Under the pieces are notes generated by a model, which was not told where the DNA came from, searched no databases, and saw only the letters and a program-made list of their open reading frames with translations. A stretch of DNA of 64,000 bases from Megaustenia siamemsis (taxonomy: Eukaryota > Mollusca > Gastropoda > Stylommatophora > Ariophantidae): assembly GCA_032433765.1 (NCBI GenBank), contig JAVIAB010000160.1, forward strand, positions 17,348,049 to 17,412,048, read 5' to 3'. This document shows, one piece after another, positions 33,345-43,492 of the stretch. The translations under genes were made by a program, and so were the position numbers. Positions within the stretch are counted from its first letter, which is position 1. The number at the start of each line of letters is the position of its first letter.

Positions 33345-33375
33345 GGGAACATATTTAAAGGGACATTACTGAGAT
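33345..33375. repeat. Stray unit of the 44-bp minisatellite
   Basis: 'gggaacatatttaaag' followed by 'acattactgagatcg' matches the array unit at 30815-32680, about 660 bp beyond its end. Confidence 0.8.
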
Positions 33376-33394
33376 CGTCTGGAGCTTGTAGCAG

Positions 33395-33865
33395 ATAATT
33401 AAAAGGACTAGGTATGAGTTAAAAAGAGTTCTTAAATGGTATGTAGAGCCAGTCTTAACATATGGATGTGAATCATGGACAATAGGACAACAGACAAGAA
33501 AATCAGTGGAGTCTGTAGAAATGTGGATTTACAAAAGAATGTTGAGAGTACCATGGACAGCGAAGAAGAGTAATGAAAACGTTCCGAAAGAGGTCAAAGC
33601 AAATAGAGAGCTAATTTCCAATATTAGGAAGAGACAATCATCATTTTTGGGACCATGTAATGAGAAGAGAACAACTGGAATATATTGTAACAACTGGAAA
33701 AATTGAGGGACGAAGAGATAGAGGGAAGCAAAGAGAAAAAATAACAGACAGCTTAAGAGAATGGCTTGGCAGAAGGTCAACAACAGAAATGATAAACAAC
33801 TGTCGAGATCGAAAGTTGTGAAAAGACGTGATCACCTACGCCAGCAGGTCCGGTACTTGATGATG
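33395..33865 (+). pseudogene. RTE-C LINE 3' part
   Basis: Frames read VLKWYVEPVLTYGCESWTIG (to about 33485), MWIYKRMLRVPWTAKKSNEN, NIRKRQSSFLG, then after a frameshift near 33655 LEYIVTTGKIEGRRDRGK and DSLREWLGRRSTTEMI. A tgatgatgatg tail closes it. 5'-truncated. Confidence 0.88.
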
Positions 33866-34339
33866 ATGATTTATGAGTGCATCAGTGGCATAGTTGTTGA
33901 TGCGCTGTGTTAGCTTTGACTGTTAGATAAAGGTGGCCAGTGTAGTCAATGAGAATTACCATCATAAGAAAAAGAACCAGCACAGAACAAATATCTAACT
34001 ACATGGTGAGACCGATGACGCAGCCAGGGATTTCAGCGCCTGGGAACAAAGTCAGTTTGGCGCCTCCTCCTTGCCCCCTCGTTATACGGTGTGAGTACTA
34101 AGCTTTCCCCGGACATTGTTGAGTTTTGAGATGCATAAAAACCTGCATTTCCTGGCTTATTTTGGGGATACGGAGAGGAGGAAAATAATTAAGGCAACAG
34201 TGGTCAATTTGGTGCTTCCAGATGCCGCGTCCTGGTTCCCCCTTTCTCCCCCCCCCCCCAAACAAGCAACGCCTCTGAGTAAGACAAAATGTAAAATAGT
34301 TTGTCCACTCAAGAGAATGTAGGTCTTGTCATCCTATAT
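33866..34339. other. No recognised gene
   Basis: Unique sequence with a C-run at 34249-34258. The ORF at 34116-34322 has no motif. Confidence 0.4.
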
Positions 34340-34500
34340 TATATCTCTTCTTTCCTCATTTGTTTGCTTTCAGCGTCGACGTAAGATATAACTTACTGCG
34401 TTTTTTTTTCTTTATTTAGCCCTTCTTTCCTTCCTTGTTTGCTTTCAGCGTCGAGGTGAGATATACCTTATGGTATTTCCTTCTTCATTTAGCTCATTCT
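34340..34500 (-). mobile_element. LINE-E 3' terminus, antisense, two tandem scraps
   Basis: Two copies of the antisense LINE-E end ('ttgctttcagcgtcga' followed by 'gatata') start near 34365 and 34438, about 73 bp apart. This is either a tandem duplication of a LINE end or two insertions. Confidence 0.65.
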
Positions 34501-34714
34501 GATGTCACGTTTCTGCGTGTTCCTAGTCATCTATCTGTTCATACTTATTCTCCGAGGAAACCTTTTCGGTAAGATATTTTCGTTTCGTTTCTTAAAACAT
34601 TTGGAGACTGATTTTTATATTTATTTCATTACAAGGCACAATAAGAAGAGAGATATAAACGTCGCCAGTCCCGGGGTAAGATGGAGTTAGGACACAAAGG
34701 GGAGGATGTAATAA
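34501..34714. other. No recognised gene
   Basis: A 62-codon ORF (34502-34690) starts with a hydrophobic segment but has no recognised family; likely chance. Confidence 0.3.
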
Positions 34715-35395
34715 CATTAAACGATAACGGCTGGGACGACTAGAAGAGTGGAATCTGCAACTCAGTATCCTTTTCAACACAGATAAGGTAACACAAGTGG
34801 AGGATTTGAAATACCTAGGAAGTCAAGTGATAATTTACAAACAGCAGTAGTAGACTCAAGATGCAACAAGGCTTGCCAAATCATTGGACAGCTATCACTG
34901 CAATTGTGGCACTATAGAGGCGAAACGGGCACTCTCTCTACAATACAATCTTCATTCTAACGCTGTGACATCATGCCATACTTGAGCCCTAGATACAAGA
35001 ACAATAAGAAAAATAACCACTACCGAGATCAACAGTGTTAGACGAATGACTGGAAGCAGCCTGAGAGATAAGATCAGAAATGAAGAACTGAGACAAAAGC
35101 TACGAATAATCTCCGCCACAGAATACATAAAGAAACAATAGATACAATAGTTTGACCACGTGATAAGACAGAAAGACACAACACAACGAGCTTTCAATAA
35201 ACGTTACGAGAACACCAGACCCAATAGCCGACAACGAAGAAGATGAATTTATTGAGTATTAGAAAAACTGGGAAACAACAGCAGGAGAGGCCAACAGAAG
35301 AGCAAAAGACTGCAAATTATATCTCCCTTCGTCGCTGAATGGCAAATGAGGAAGGAAAGAAGAAAATAAGGTAAAAGAAAAAAGAAATGAAGATT
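34715..35395 (+). pseudogene. LINE-E (RTE-like) 3' part
   Basis: Frames read LEEWNLQLS, VEDLKYLGSQVI near 34790-34830, then thumb remnants and the C-terminal end, with 'ttgaccacgtgataag' (FDHVIR) near 35151 and the terminal 'aatggcaaatgaggaagg'. Many stops. The end matches 50390 and the 33205-33345 scrap. Confidence 0.82.
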
Positions 35396-36146
35396 AATCT
35401 GAACTAAAAGAATGCGGACAAGAAAAAGGAAAACAAGAAGTAGAAATTCCGTCTACAATAAACTTACTGTTAAAACAACAGCCTCCCTGTGTTCTCGATC
35501 TATTAAATGAAGTAGAGAAAATGTACATATTATACTATACACGCGTTGTTGCATAGTTACAAAATGCCAAAGTTCAAATTGACACAAAAACTCAGCGTTT
35601 GTAATACAGAATCAGTCGAAATGAACAATATATCTTATTATAATGCCCTGACAGTGCTACCACTTGTAAAGATGATCTTATCAATTGGTATGTCTTCTGA
35701 AGTTTTCAGCCGAAAAAAACTGCAATTGTCACATGACAAGGTACAATTACCACAGGGTATGTTTGGGTTTATATCTGTAATGACTTGCTGTCGATCTACC
35801 ATCTGACATTAAAGAAAGAACGTTACTATGCTTTTCTCTCTGGTCTTATGAATGTTTTATTGACGTCATGCGATTTATTTTTCATAACAAGACATAAAAG
35901 AATTGATTAAGTATGACAAAGATCGATCTTATCGAATGGTGGTTATGTATGCAAGCAGTAGACACTTTCACTGCACGTTGGGTAAAGCGAATTCATAATG
36001 TGTAATCGTGTCTTATCTCTTTCCGACATTGGGAGCTTTTGCGGGGGCTCATACAAATGAGTTCTTCACGATATGTTACAATAGTAACTGTTGTGTGACA
36101 GTTTCTGGGGTTCTCTTTTCAGGTTGTTGTATTGTTAAGGCTGAGG
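35396..36146. other. No recognised gene
   Basis: The longest stretch in this part without tandem or dispersed repeats that I can see. An 86-codon ORF (35546-35806) has no recognisable motif and AT-rich codon use; unsupported. Confidence 0.35.
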
Positions 36147-36413
36147 GAGAGATTAGTACCATAGAATCATGTGAACAAGTTAGCAATGTCAAGGTCTGGG
36201 GGGTGAGTTTAGTACTACAGAACTCCGAGAACAAATTAGCAATGTCAAGGTCTGGGGGTGAGTTTAGTACTACAGAACTACGAGAACAAATTAGCAATGT
36301 CAAGGTCTGGGGTGAGTTTAGTACTACAGAAATATGGGAACAAATTAGCAATATCAAGGTCTGGGGGGTGAGTTTAGTACTACAGAACTATGGGAAGAAA
36401 TTAGCAATATACT
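36147..36413. repeat. Minisatellite, about 54-57 bp unit, about 5 copies
   Basis: Unit contains 'gtgagtttagtactacagaa' and 'aaattagcaatgtcaaggtc' followed by a G-run of 4-6. The G-run length sets the period and frame. Confidence 0.92.
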
Positions 36414-36774
36414 GAGCAAATAAACTAAGGTATCAGTGACAAAAAACTGTGCTCTGTGTAATTTATGTTTTGTCACTCGCCACGTTTATGTTTATGATTG
36501 TCTTCTCTCCAGTTCAACAATGTGCAGCTCTCCAAAACGTTCTTGACATACACAGGTGATACAAGACAAGCAAATGTCTGTGTTTAGATCTGTGTAAATT
36601 ATCTACTGTCTTAGAAAGGTCAAGGTTATTCTGCGACACATTTTAATGTCATAGGGACGTGGATCAATAAACGTTACCATAGTGGACCATACCATTTGTA
36701 GGTTGGGGAAATATGCATTGCTTTGTCTCTGTTATTTTGTCATCAGGGCGGATGTATTTGAAAAAAAAAAGTTA
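36414..36774. other. No recognised gene
   Basis: Unique, AT-rich; nothing seen. Confidence 0.4.
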
Positions 36775-36970
36775 TATTCACCACAGCCCGTCTAAAGGAA
36801 TCTCTCTTTTAAGCCAGATCTCTCACTTCTTCTGTTGTCGTATTCAAGGTCTCCCTGTTGCCATGAAACCACCTTCTTCTTGGTCTGCCCCTGATGAGTC
36901 GTCCACGAACCATACCTTCCATTATTGTTCTTTCCAGCCCGCTGTGATTTTTGACGTGGCCATTGTATTA
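36775..36970 (-). mobile_element. LINE-D 3' end, antisense
   Basis: Antisense of the LINE-D C-terminal block: the minus strand reads as the basic RGRPRRR-like segment near 36880-36910 and the RDSFRRAVV block near 36790. Compare the sense copy at 41690-41840. Confidence 0.78.
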
Positions 36971-37246
36971 TTATTAGTAATATTTGTTCTTCTTTTCTCT
37001 TTCCCACTGTTACCGAAAAGGTGTCGTGGTTTATATCATTTGTCGTTCTTGCGCTGCTCGAACTGTCTGAATTAGTGATTTTCCTTTGTTGTTACATGTC
37101 TCTATCACTGCATCTATCCATCTTCTTCTGGGTCTTCCTCTTGGTCTTTTTCCATGCATTCTCGAGAAGAACACCCCTTGATGGTGATTGGTTAGGATTC
37201 ATTCTGACCAGGTGGCCAAACCATTTAAGTTGTTCTATATATTCTT

Positions 37247-39838
37247 ATATATAAGATAACGCAGGAGTGGAACATGTATATATATATATATCATGTTATA
37301 TATATATAACGCAGGAGTGGAACATGTGATGGGGAGAGAAGGCTGTAATACAACAAGTCAGAATGGAGAAAGATTAATAGAATTATGTTTAATAGAAAAT
37401 TTAGTTATAGGTGGGACATTATTTCCACATAAAAATATCCACAAAACAACATGGATATCTCCTGATGATAGAACATCAAATCAAATTGACCACCTATGTA
37501 TTAAACAACAATTCAGATCATCATTAATAGATGTAAGAGCATACAGAGGTGCTGATGTTAATAGTGACCACAACCTGTGCATTGGGAAAATAAGATTAAA
37601 ATTTAGAAACCAACAGAAGAGGTCAATTACACATAAAATTGATAGTCATAAACTGAAAGATGAAGCAATAAAGGAAAAGTTTAACATAGAGCTAAGTAAT
37701 TGTTATTCAGCACTTGGTGAAATAGACTTAGATATCAATGAAATGTGGGACTCACAGAGCAAAATACTAATGACAGCAGCAGAAGCAAGTGCTGGACTGA
37801 AGAAAATGGAAAAACGAGCTTGGATCTCAGACACCACATGGAAATACATCAAAGAAAGAAGAGAAGCGAAGAGAGCCATGACTAATGTAAAGACAGATCT
37901 TGGAAAGGTTCTGGCAAAAGCAACATACAAAGAATTAGACAACAAAGTGAAAAGTTCGGCAAGAAGAGATACAAGAGCTTATATAGACAACTTGGCAGAG
38001 AAAGCAGAGACAGCTGCAATTACAGGAGACAGCAGAACTCTTTATACTGTACAAAAGATGCTGACAAACACCTATACATCCAGTGGAACACCAATTCTAG
38101 ACAAATCTGGATTAATGCTAACAACAAGCGCAGACATAAAAGCCCGTTGGGCGGAACACTTCAAAGAAATTCTTAACCGTCCACTACCTCACAGTTTAAT
38201 AGATTTTGAAGCTGAAACACCAGCAGCAGAATTAGATGTAAATTTAGATGACTTCACCTTGAGTGAAATAGAAACCACCTTAAAGCTAATGACCAATAAC
38301 AAGGCTGCTGGAGAGGATAAGTTAACAGCTGAGATCCTCAAGGCAATTGATAGCCATAATTTAATACATCTCCAAAAAATGTTCAACATCATTTGGAAAA
38401 CAGAGAAGACGCCTCATAAATGGAAAAAAGGAATCATTGTTAAGATCCCAAAAAAGGGCAATCTTAGAGATTGTAACAATTGGAGAGGCGTGACACTTTT
38501 GTCAGTTGCCTCAAAATTATTCTGTAAAATCATCCTAAATAGAATAAAGGATTCAATAGATACAGTAATGCGTGAAGAACAGGCTGGGTTTAGAAAAGGG
38601 AGAAGCTGTCTTGACCACATTTTCACTCTACGACTTATATTGGAGGAACACATTGAAAAGCAAAAACCTTTTGTACTTAACTTCATCGACTTCAAAAAAG
38701 CATTTGATAGTATTCATAGAGATTCTTTGTGGAAAATTCTGAAGCAATATGGCTTACCATCAAAAATCATAAATATTATCAAAGACATGTATGATGGTTA
38801 CACATGTGCAGTTCGAACAGAGGAAGGACTGAGCGAATGTTTCCCAATAGAAACTGGGGTTAAACAAGGATGTATTTTATCGCCCTTGTTATTTGGAATT
38901 GTTATGGACTTCATAATGAAGAAATGCTGCACTGGTAATAAAGGCATCGAATGGATACAAGGAGACCATTTGGAGGACCTGGACTTTGCTGATGACATAG
39001 TTCTCATCAGCAATCAGATAAAAACGATGCAGGAAAACACAAATGAACTATCATCAATAGCCAGCAAAATTGGGCTTGAGGTCAATCATGAAAAGACTAA
39101 AGTCATGAAAAGTTTAATTCCAACAAGTGACAAAATATACATGGAAAACAAACCAGTAGAAGAGATCGATCACTTCATCTATCTTGGAAGTCACATTGAT
39201 CGAGAAGGGGATACGAGCAAAGAAATTAGAATCAGACTGGCTAAAGCAGCAATGTCTTTCAGAAGCCTTGAAAAGTTGTGGAAATCAAAACTCATTAGCA
39301 CAAACACAAAACTTAGGCTATTCAAATCAAATGTACTATCAACCCTTACGTATGCGTGTGAAAGCTGGAAAACAACAAGAGATATAGAAACAAAGTTGAA
39401 CGCATTCGAAAATAAATGTCTAAGGAAAACACTTGGTATAGAATGGAACGAATTCAAAACAAACGAGGAAATTAGAGAAATCGCCAATCAACCACTAATA
39501 TCTTCAGTAATAAAGAAAAGACGATGGTCATACGTTGGACATGTGATGAGAAGAGATAATAATCGAATAGCAAAGCAAGCCCTCATATGGGAAACAACAG
39601 GTAAAAGAAAAAGAGGAAGACCCAGGGAGACACTGAGAAGAACATTGATGAGAGAGGCAAGAGCAGCAGGAATCGGCTCCCTCAATGAGATAGAACTGCT
39701 TGCACAGAACAGAGACAGATGGCGAGATTTGATAAAATATCTTTAAAAGAAAACTGCTAGAACAAAAATTCATATAGGAGAAGGTGTATCTTGGTCTACG
39801 CCCTATGGGCCGGTTACGGCTCGAAAGGAATCAAGAAG
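37247..39838 (+). mobile_element. RTE-A LINE, longest copy, 5'-truncated
   Basis: Insertion of about 2.6 kb in LINE-J, opposite orientation. Flanked by 'atatattctt' at 37237-37246 and 39839-39848, a probable target-site duplication. The 3' UTR is 80 bp and ends 'ggttacggctcgaaagga'. The 5' end has lost most of the endonuclease. The first element bases ('acgcaggagtggaacatg') occur twice, about 51 bp apart, with AT repeats between. Confidence 0.9.
37293..39746 (+). CDS. RTE-A endonuclease/reverse transcriptase polyprotein, N-terminally truncated, uninterrupted
   Basis: Encodes a retrotransposon polyprotein of 817 codons. Residues 7-105 are the C-terminal third of an apurinic-type endonuclease: VEHVMGREG, TWISPDDRTSNQIDHLC and the catalytic SDHNL (91-95). 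A charged linker follows (about 105-300). The RT spans about 330-640: IPKKGNLRDCNNWRGV (385-400), GFRKGRSCLDH (432-442), motif A FIDFKKAFDS (464-473), motif B GVKQGCILSP (522-531), motif C FADD (565-568) and YLGS (630-633). The C-terminal end has a basic GKRKRGRPRE stretch and ends WRDLIKYL. The ATG at 37293 lies in AT-repeat DNA, so real element coding starts near 37307. No internal stop, which suggests a young copy, but without the N-terminal endonuclease half it is not autonomous. Confidence 0.93.
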   Translation: MLYIYNAGVEHVMGREGCNTTSQNGERLIELCLIENLVIGGTLFPHKNIHKTTWISPDDRTSNQIDHLCIKQQFRSSLIDVRAYRGADVNSDHNLCIGKIRLKFRNQQKRSITHKIDSHKLKDEAIKEKFNIELSNCYSALGEIDLDINEMWDSQSKILMTAAEASAGLKKMEKRAWISDTTWKYIKERREAKRAMTNVKTDLGKVLAKATYKELDNKVKSSARRDTRAYIDNLAEKAETAAITGDSRTLYTVQKMLTNTYTSSGTPILDKSGLMLTTSADIKARWAEHFKEILNRPLPHSLIDFEAETPAAELDVNLDDFTLSEIETTLKLMTNNKAAGEDKLTAEILKAIDSHNLIHLQKMFNIIWKTEKTPHKWKKGIIVKIPKKGNLRDCNNWRGVTLLSVASKLFCKIILNRIKDSIDTVMREEQAGFRKGRSCLDHIFTLRLILEEHIEKQKPFVLNFIDFKKAFDSIHRDSLWKILKQYGLPSKIINIIKDMYDGYTCAVRTEEGLSECFPIETGVKQGCILSPLLFGIVMDFIMKKCCTGNKGIEWIQGDHLEDLDFADDIVLISNQIKTMQENTNELSSIASKIGLEVNHEKTKVMKSLIPTSDKIYMENKPVEEIDHFIYLGSHIDREGDTSKEIRIRLAKAAMSFRSLEKLWKSKLISTNTKLRLFKSNVLSTLTYACESWKTTRDIETKLNAFENKCLRKTLGIEWNEFKTNEEIREIANQPLISSVIKKRRWSYVGHVMRRDNNRIAKQALIWETTGKRKRGRPRETLRRTLMREARAAGIGSLNEIELLAQNRDRWRDLIKYL

Positions 39839-40585
39839 ATATATTCTTGGCGGAGTTTTGTTCCTATCAGTTTTCTTATGGTTTCATTTTGCATTCTATC
39901 TCTTCTTGTGTTGTTTATTACTTTTCTCACATGTATTGATCTTTCTTAAATGTGATTTAGAAAGGGTCCATGTTTGACTTTCATAGCACAAAGTTGGTAT
40001 GAAAATGCTATTTATCATATGTTGTGTAGCTGCCATAGAAATCTGTGGATGTCTTAACAATGGTGAAAGCTGGTATGTGACAGCATTTGCTTTTTGTATT
40101 CTCATGTCAATTTCTCTGTCTTGTTTTCCATTTTCTGTGAACATTGTGCCCAAATACTTGAATTCCTCTACTTGTTTTATTTCTTTATCTTTGATCTTAA
40201 TGTTTAATGGGTGTCTTAATTTGCTTATTCTTATAGCCTCTGTTTTTGTTGTGTTAATTTTCATACTGTAGTTTGTACAACTTTTATCTAGAGATGTTAA
40301 ATGGTGTTGTAGCAGGTTTTTATCCTCATATATTAGGCATTGGTCATCTGCGAAGAGTAGCTCGTTGATGTTAGAATTTTCTACCTCTAAGTTATTTATT
40401 TGACTCCTCCTTATTGTTGGTTGTTCCCGATCTATTTTGTCCCTGTATATGATGAAGAGGAGTGGTGAGAGGACACATCCTTTTCTTACACCTGTTATAA
40501 CCTGAAACTATTCTGACAAATCTCCGATGTTCTAACGGCACTTTGACTGTTTTTATATAATGTCATTATATTATCTAGTAGTTAT

Positions 40586-40729
40586 TGAGTTATTTGTGGG
40601 TCATCGTCATTGCACTCCGAACATGTCCATAGGTGCTCAGATCCCCTCCTCAGCAATTCCCGCAGTCTCCAGCGACTGACAACTCCAATTCTATGTTGGT
40701 TGATAAGTCTTCTTACATGGCCACTAACC
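40586..40729 (-). mobile_element. LINE-alpha 3' end, antisense, with 14-bp target-site duplication
   Basis: Antisense copy of the last 144 bp of LINE-alpha (compare 2925-3070). 'tatctagtagttat' flanks it at 40572-40585 and 40730-40743 without mismatch. This defines the LINE-alpha 3' end and shows severe 5' truncation. Confidence 0.95.
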
Positions 40730-40830
40730 TATCTAGTAGTTATCCTGCTACACTGTATGTTTCTAACGTTTGCCAAAGTTTGTTCCTCTCCACACGGTCA
40801 AACGCTTTTTAAAATTATTATTATTATTAA

Positions 40831-41235
40831 GAAACCTTATTTCTTTCATAGAATGATGTTTATTTATAAGGAAGTTATTTTTAATGTTTAAATCTTTTAA
40901 TATGTCTTTGATGCTCTGTTATTTATTTTTCCCAATTCATTGATGCGATGACTTGATGGCTGAGTTTGATGTTCCTACTGGCTGGAAGGTTCGGAGGTCA
41001 ATTTCTTGATATGGCCAATATATATATTTTTTTCCCAAAACAACACGATTTCAGAGTTCAACCAGTCTCTGAAATTGGGTACCAGAGATTTTCTATGGAA
41101 AGTAGGGCGGCCTGACGTTAAATCGACCACATGATACATACAAGTGAATATTGTTCATTGAAAAATGTGGGCACTGATATCATTTTCCGTTATAAACCGT
41201 AAGGCGTTGCAATAACATTACAAAAATGATGAACC
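40831..41235. other. Mostly unassigned
   Basis: The left part may continue degraded LINE-J upstream of motif A. The rest has no recognisable motif. Confidence 0.35.
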
Positions 41236-41362
41236 ATGACGAGTAACATCAAAAGATGGACAAGTCAGCCTATGGCAATCTGCACCATCAAAGCAAGAGA
41301 CAGAGTGGAATGGTGCTCCATGGTAGCCAACCTTCGATGCAGAAACGGCACTCAATGATGAT
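41236..41362 (+). mobile_element. LINE-G 3' end
   Basis: 'gtaacatcaaaagatggaca' through the EWCSMVANLRC-encoding block to the gatgatgatg tail. It is followed directly by LINE-D. Confidence 0.85.
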
Positions 41363-41370
41363 GATGAACA

Positions 41371-41880
41371 TATGAAAAACATATGGCATAATACAAACAA
41401 AGCAGTGAAATTAAAACAAATAACTGAAGGCATGCATCTTTTCAATAGCAACAAACGTTTGTGAATCATTGATAGTCTTCTAAACAACAATGGAGAAAAT
41501 CGGTTTATCCGGAGCAAAATGTTGGAGAAAATCCTTTGGAGACCATGAATAATGATACAGGGTATATACATAAGGGCAAAGTATACGTATTAAAAGATCT
41601 AAACTTTCAAAAGAACTGGCTTATAAAAGATCTTTTAGAGGAAATTAAAATACTACGGCCACGTGAAAAAGACATAACTGGCTGGAAAGAAGGGTAATAG
41701 AAGGCATGGTTCCCGGAAGACGAGTCAGGGGCAGACCAAGAAGAAGGTTATTTCAAGACATCAAAGACACGTTGAGCATGACATTAGAAGAAGAGGGAGA
41801 TCTTGCTAGTGACAGAGATACTTTCAGACGAGCTGTAATGGGCCATCAGTCAAATATTTTTCGTACGTCACGCAACCAGA
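41371..41880 (+). pseudogene. LINE-D (RTE-like) 3' part
   Basis: Starts with the NIWHNTNKAVKL-like thumb region and ends with MVPGRRVRGRPRRRLFQDIK, EEEGDLASDRDTFRRAV (41706-41840). Stops occur in the first half; the last 45 codons are open. Compare 52780-53270. Confidence 0.8.
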
Positions 41881-41934
41881 TGCTGATGACTGTAATGCTT
41901 GGAGAGAATTTAGCCACTTTATTTTTCGAGCCAG

Positions 41935-42090
41935 GTACCCATTTATTTCAGTTTCATAGTTCACATAATTTTAAAAATGAAAAAATACGACGACTTGGCG
42001 TAATGCTGACCACATCACCCATACAATATACCATTGGTCCATATTTCAGGTGTGGGCATTATAACCATGTTCCCATGACACCTTAATTAC
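41935..42090 (+). mobile_element. Degenerate SINE-1-like fragment
   Basis: 'ttggcgtaatgctgacc' followed by 'acatcaccca' and 'ccatatttcaggtgtgggca' resembles the body of the more diverged SINE-1 copies (10.5 kb). No tRNA-like head. Confidence 0.35.
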
Positions 42091-42544
42091 ACACCTCGAG
42101 AGGAACTATTACTTAACGAATACGATAATAAATGATGTACCAGCTGATGGTTCCAGCAGCACGTTGATTAAGTCCACATTTTATACATTCATCATTGGCT
42201 TCTTCTACTCGTACCGTGCCTAATCCTTAATTCCTGCAACCTTTGGTCTATAATTTCTTCAGTCGTGCCCTGGCCCAAGTGCCGGTCATTGCCTATGATA
42301 TATGAAGTGTTTCAAGTGGTGTGTAGTTCTTGTGGGAACAGTCGTATCTTGAAAGATTGTAACCACCGGAAGCAGTAACTTGAACTCAAGAGTTGCAGGC
42401 TATGACTCTGGACACATAACGGGCCACGTTACTCACAGCGAGAGTCTGTGGCTCAGCTTATAAGAACACTGTTCTGCATTAGGAGTGACTTAACCAATGT
42501 ATATAAAGATATTTATTGTGTACAGATGTTCTACTTCTACTGCC
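42091..42544. other. Unassigned; possible tRNA-like SINE head on minus strand
   Basis: Near 42370-42460 the minus strand shows 'gtgagtaacgtgg' and, about 38 bp on, 'gagttcaagttac', an A/B-box-like pair. No body matching SINE-1 to -3. Confidence 0.25.
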
Positions 42545-43110
42545 GTGTCATCATCATCATCACGTGCCTTCTCCGCAACGAAGGTTGGCTACCATGGATC
42601 GCCATTCTACTCTGTTTCTTGCTTTGATGGTGCAGGCTGACATAGATTGACTTGTCCATCTTTTGATGTTACTCGTCTATGTTAGTCTTGGTCTGCCTCT
42701 GCCTCTTTTACCTTGTATTTTTCCTTCTAATATTACTTTTAGTAGGCTGTTGTGTCTTTTAACATGCCCCAAAACTTTCATTTGTCTTGTCTTAATTGTA
42801 TTTAGTAGTTTTCTTTTTATTTTCAGTTGTTTTAAAACTTCATCGTTTGTTAACTTTTGTTTCCATCCAATTCTACTTATTCTTCTATAAATCCACAATT
42901 CAAAGGCTTCAATTTTCTGTTCTGTTTTCTTGTCTAATGTCCATATTTCTGCACTATACAAGAATATTGAGAAGACGTAACATGTTGCTATTCTTAGTTT
43001 CAGCCCTGCTGATATTTGTTTTGTTGTTAGTATATTTTTCATGGCATTAAAATTACTTTTTGCCATACCTATTCTTTTGTTTATTTCAGTTTTGCATTTT
43101 GCCACACTGC
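42545..43110 (-). pseudogene. LINE-G (RTE-like) 3' part, antisense
   Basis: The minus frame 43105-42677 is open for 142 codons: CKTEINKRIGMAKSNFNAMK, LKLRIATCYVFSIFLYSAEI, WIYRRISRIGWKQKLTNDEV, MKVLGHVKRHNSLLKVILEG, KRGRGRPRLT. After a frameshift it continues to the terminal block and a cat-repeat tail at 42547-42560. This copy supplies the uninterrupted LINE-G sequence used to reconstruct the transposon empty site at 45.7 kb. Confidence 0.9.
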
Positions 43111-43492
43111 CGTGTACATGTTCTTAAATCTCAATGAGGAAATGTAACTTATACATTTTGTTTATCATTAGATATGATCATAACAAAAATTAAGTCAAGC
43201 GACCTCTTTCGTCTTATCTTTTTGCTATCTTCTTCTTTTCTATTGTTCCTAATATTGCTATAAATGATATTTTAAAATTATTTTGATTCTTATCATTGTT
43301 TTATTGCATGCACAATTATATATTTTTTTCTTATATTTCATCCAATTGTTTACATTAATTGTGTTCTTGATCATTTCTTTTCTTCCATCTTCTCTTTCTC
43401 CAGTATGTCATCACTATGATCATCATCTCCAAAAGCACTGGAACCTTTGAGCAGAATCGTGATAACTAACTTAGGCATGTCGTGCAGTGGGA
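43111..43492. other. No recognised gene
   Basis: T-rich unique sequence; nothing seen. Confidence 0.4.

Larger units (their letters stand above)
36990..40830 (-). pseudogene. LINE-J (RTE-like), antisense, split by RTE-A and LINE-alpha
   Basis: One minus-strand element in three pieces. From its 5' side: RT motif A as KKAFDRVERNKLW near 40800 (40744-40830); then IMTLYKNSQSAVRTSEI, VRKGCVLSPLLFIIYRD (motif B), NELLFADDQCLIYE (motif C) and VEEFKYLGTMFTENG (39850-40571); then LKWFGHLVRMNPN and a basic tail (36990-37236). RTE-A separates the last two pieces and a LINE-alpha scrap separates the first two; joining the flanks restores continuous LINE-J reading in both cases. Stops make it inactive. 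Confidence 0.85.

Noticed and set aside
35546..35806. 86-codon ORF
   Set aside because: No recognisable domain, no supporting neighbour, composition like the surrounding AT-rich DNA.
37703..39685. Minus-strand ORFs over RTE-A
   Set aside because: Shadows of the sense polyprotein frame.
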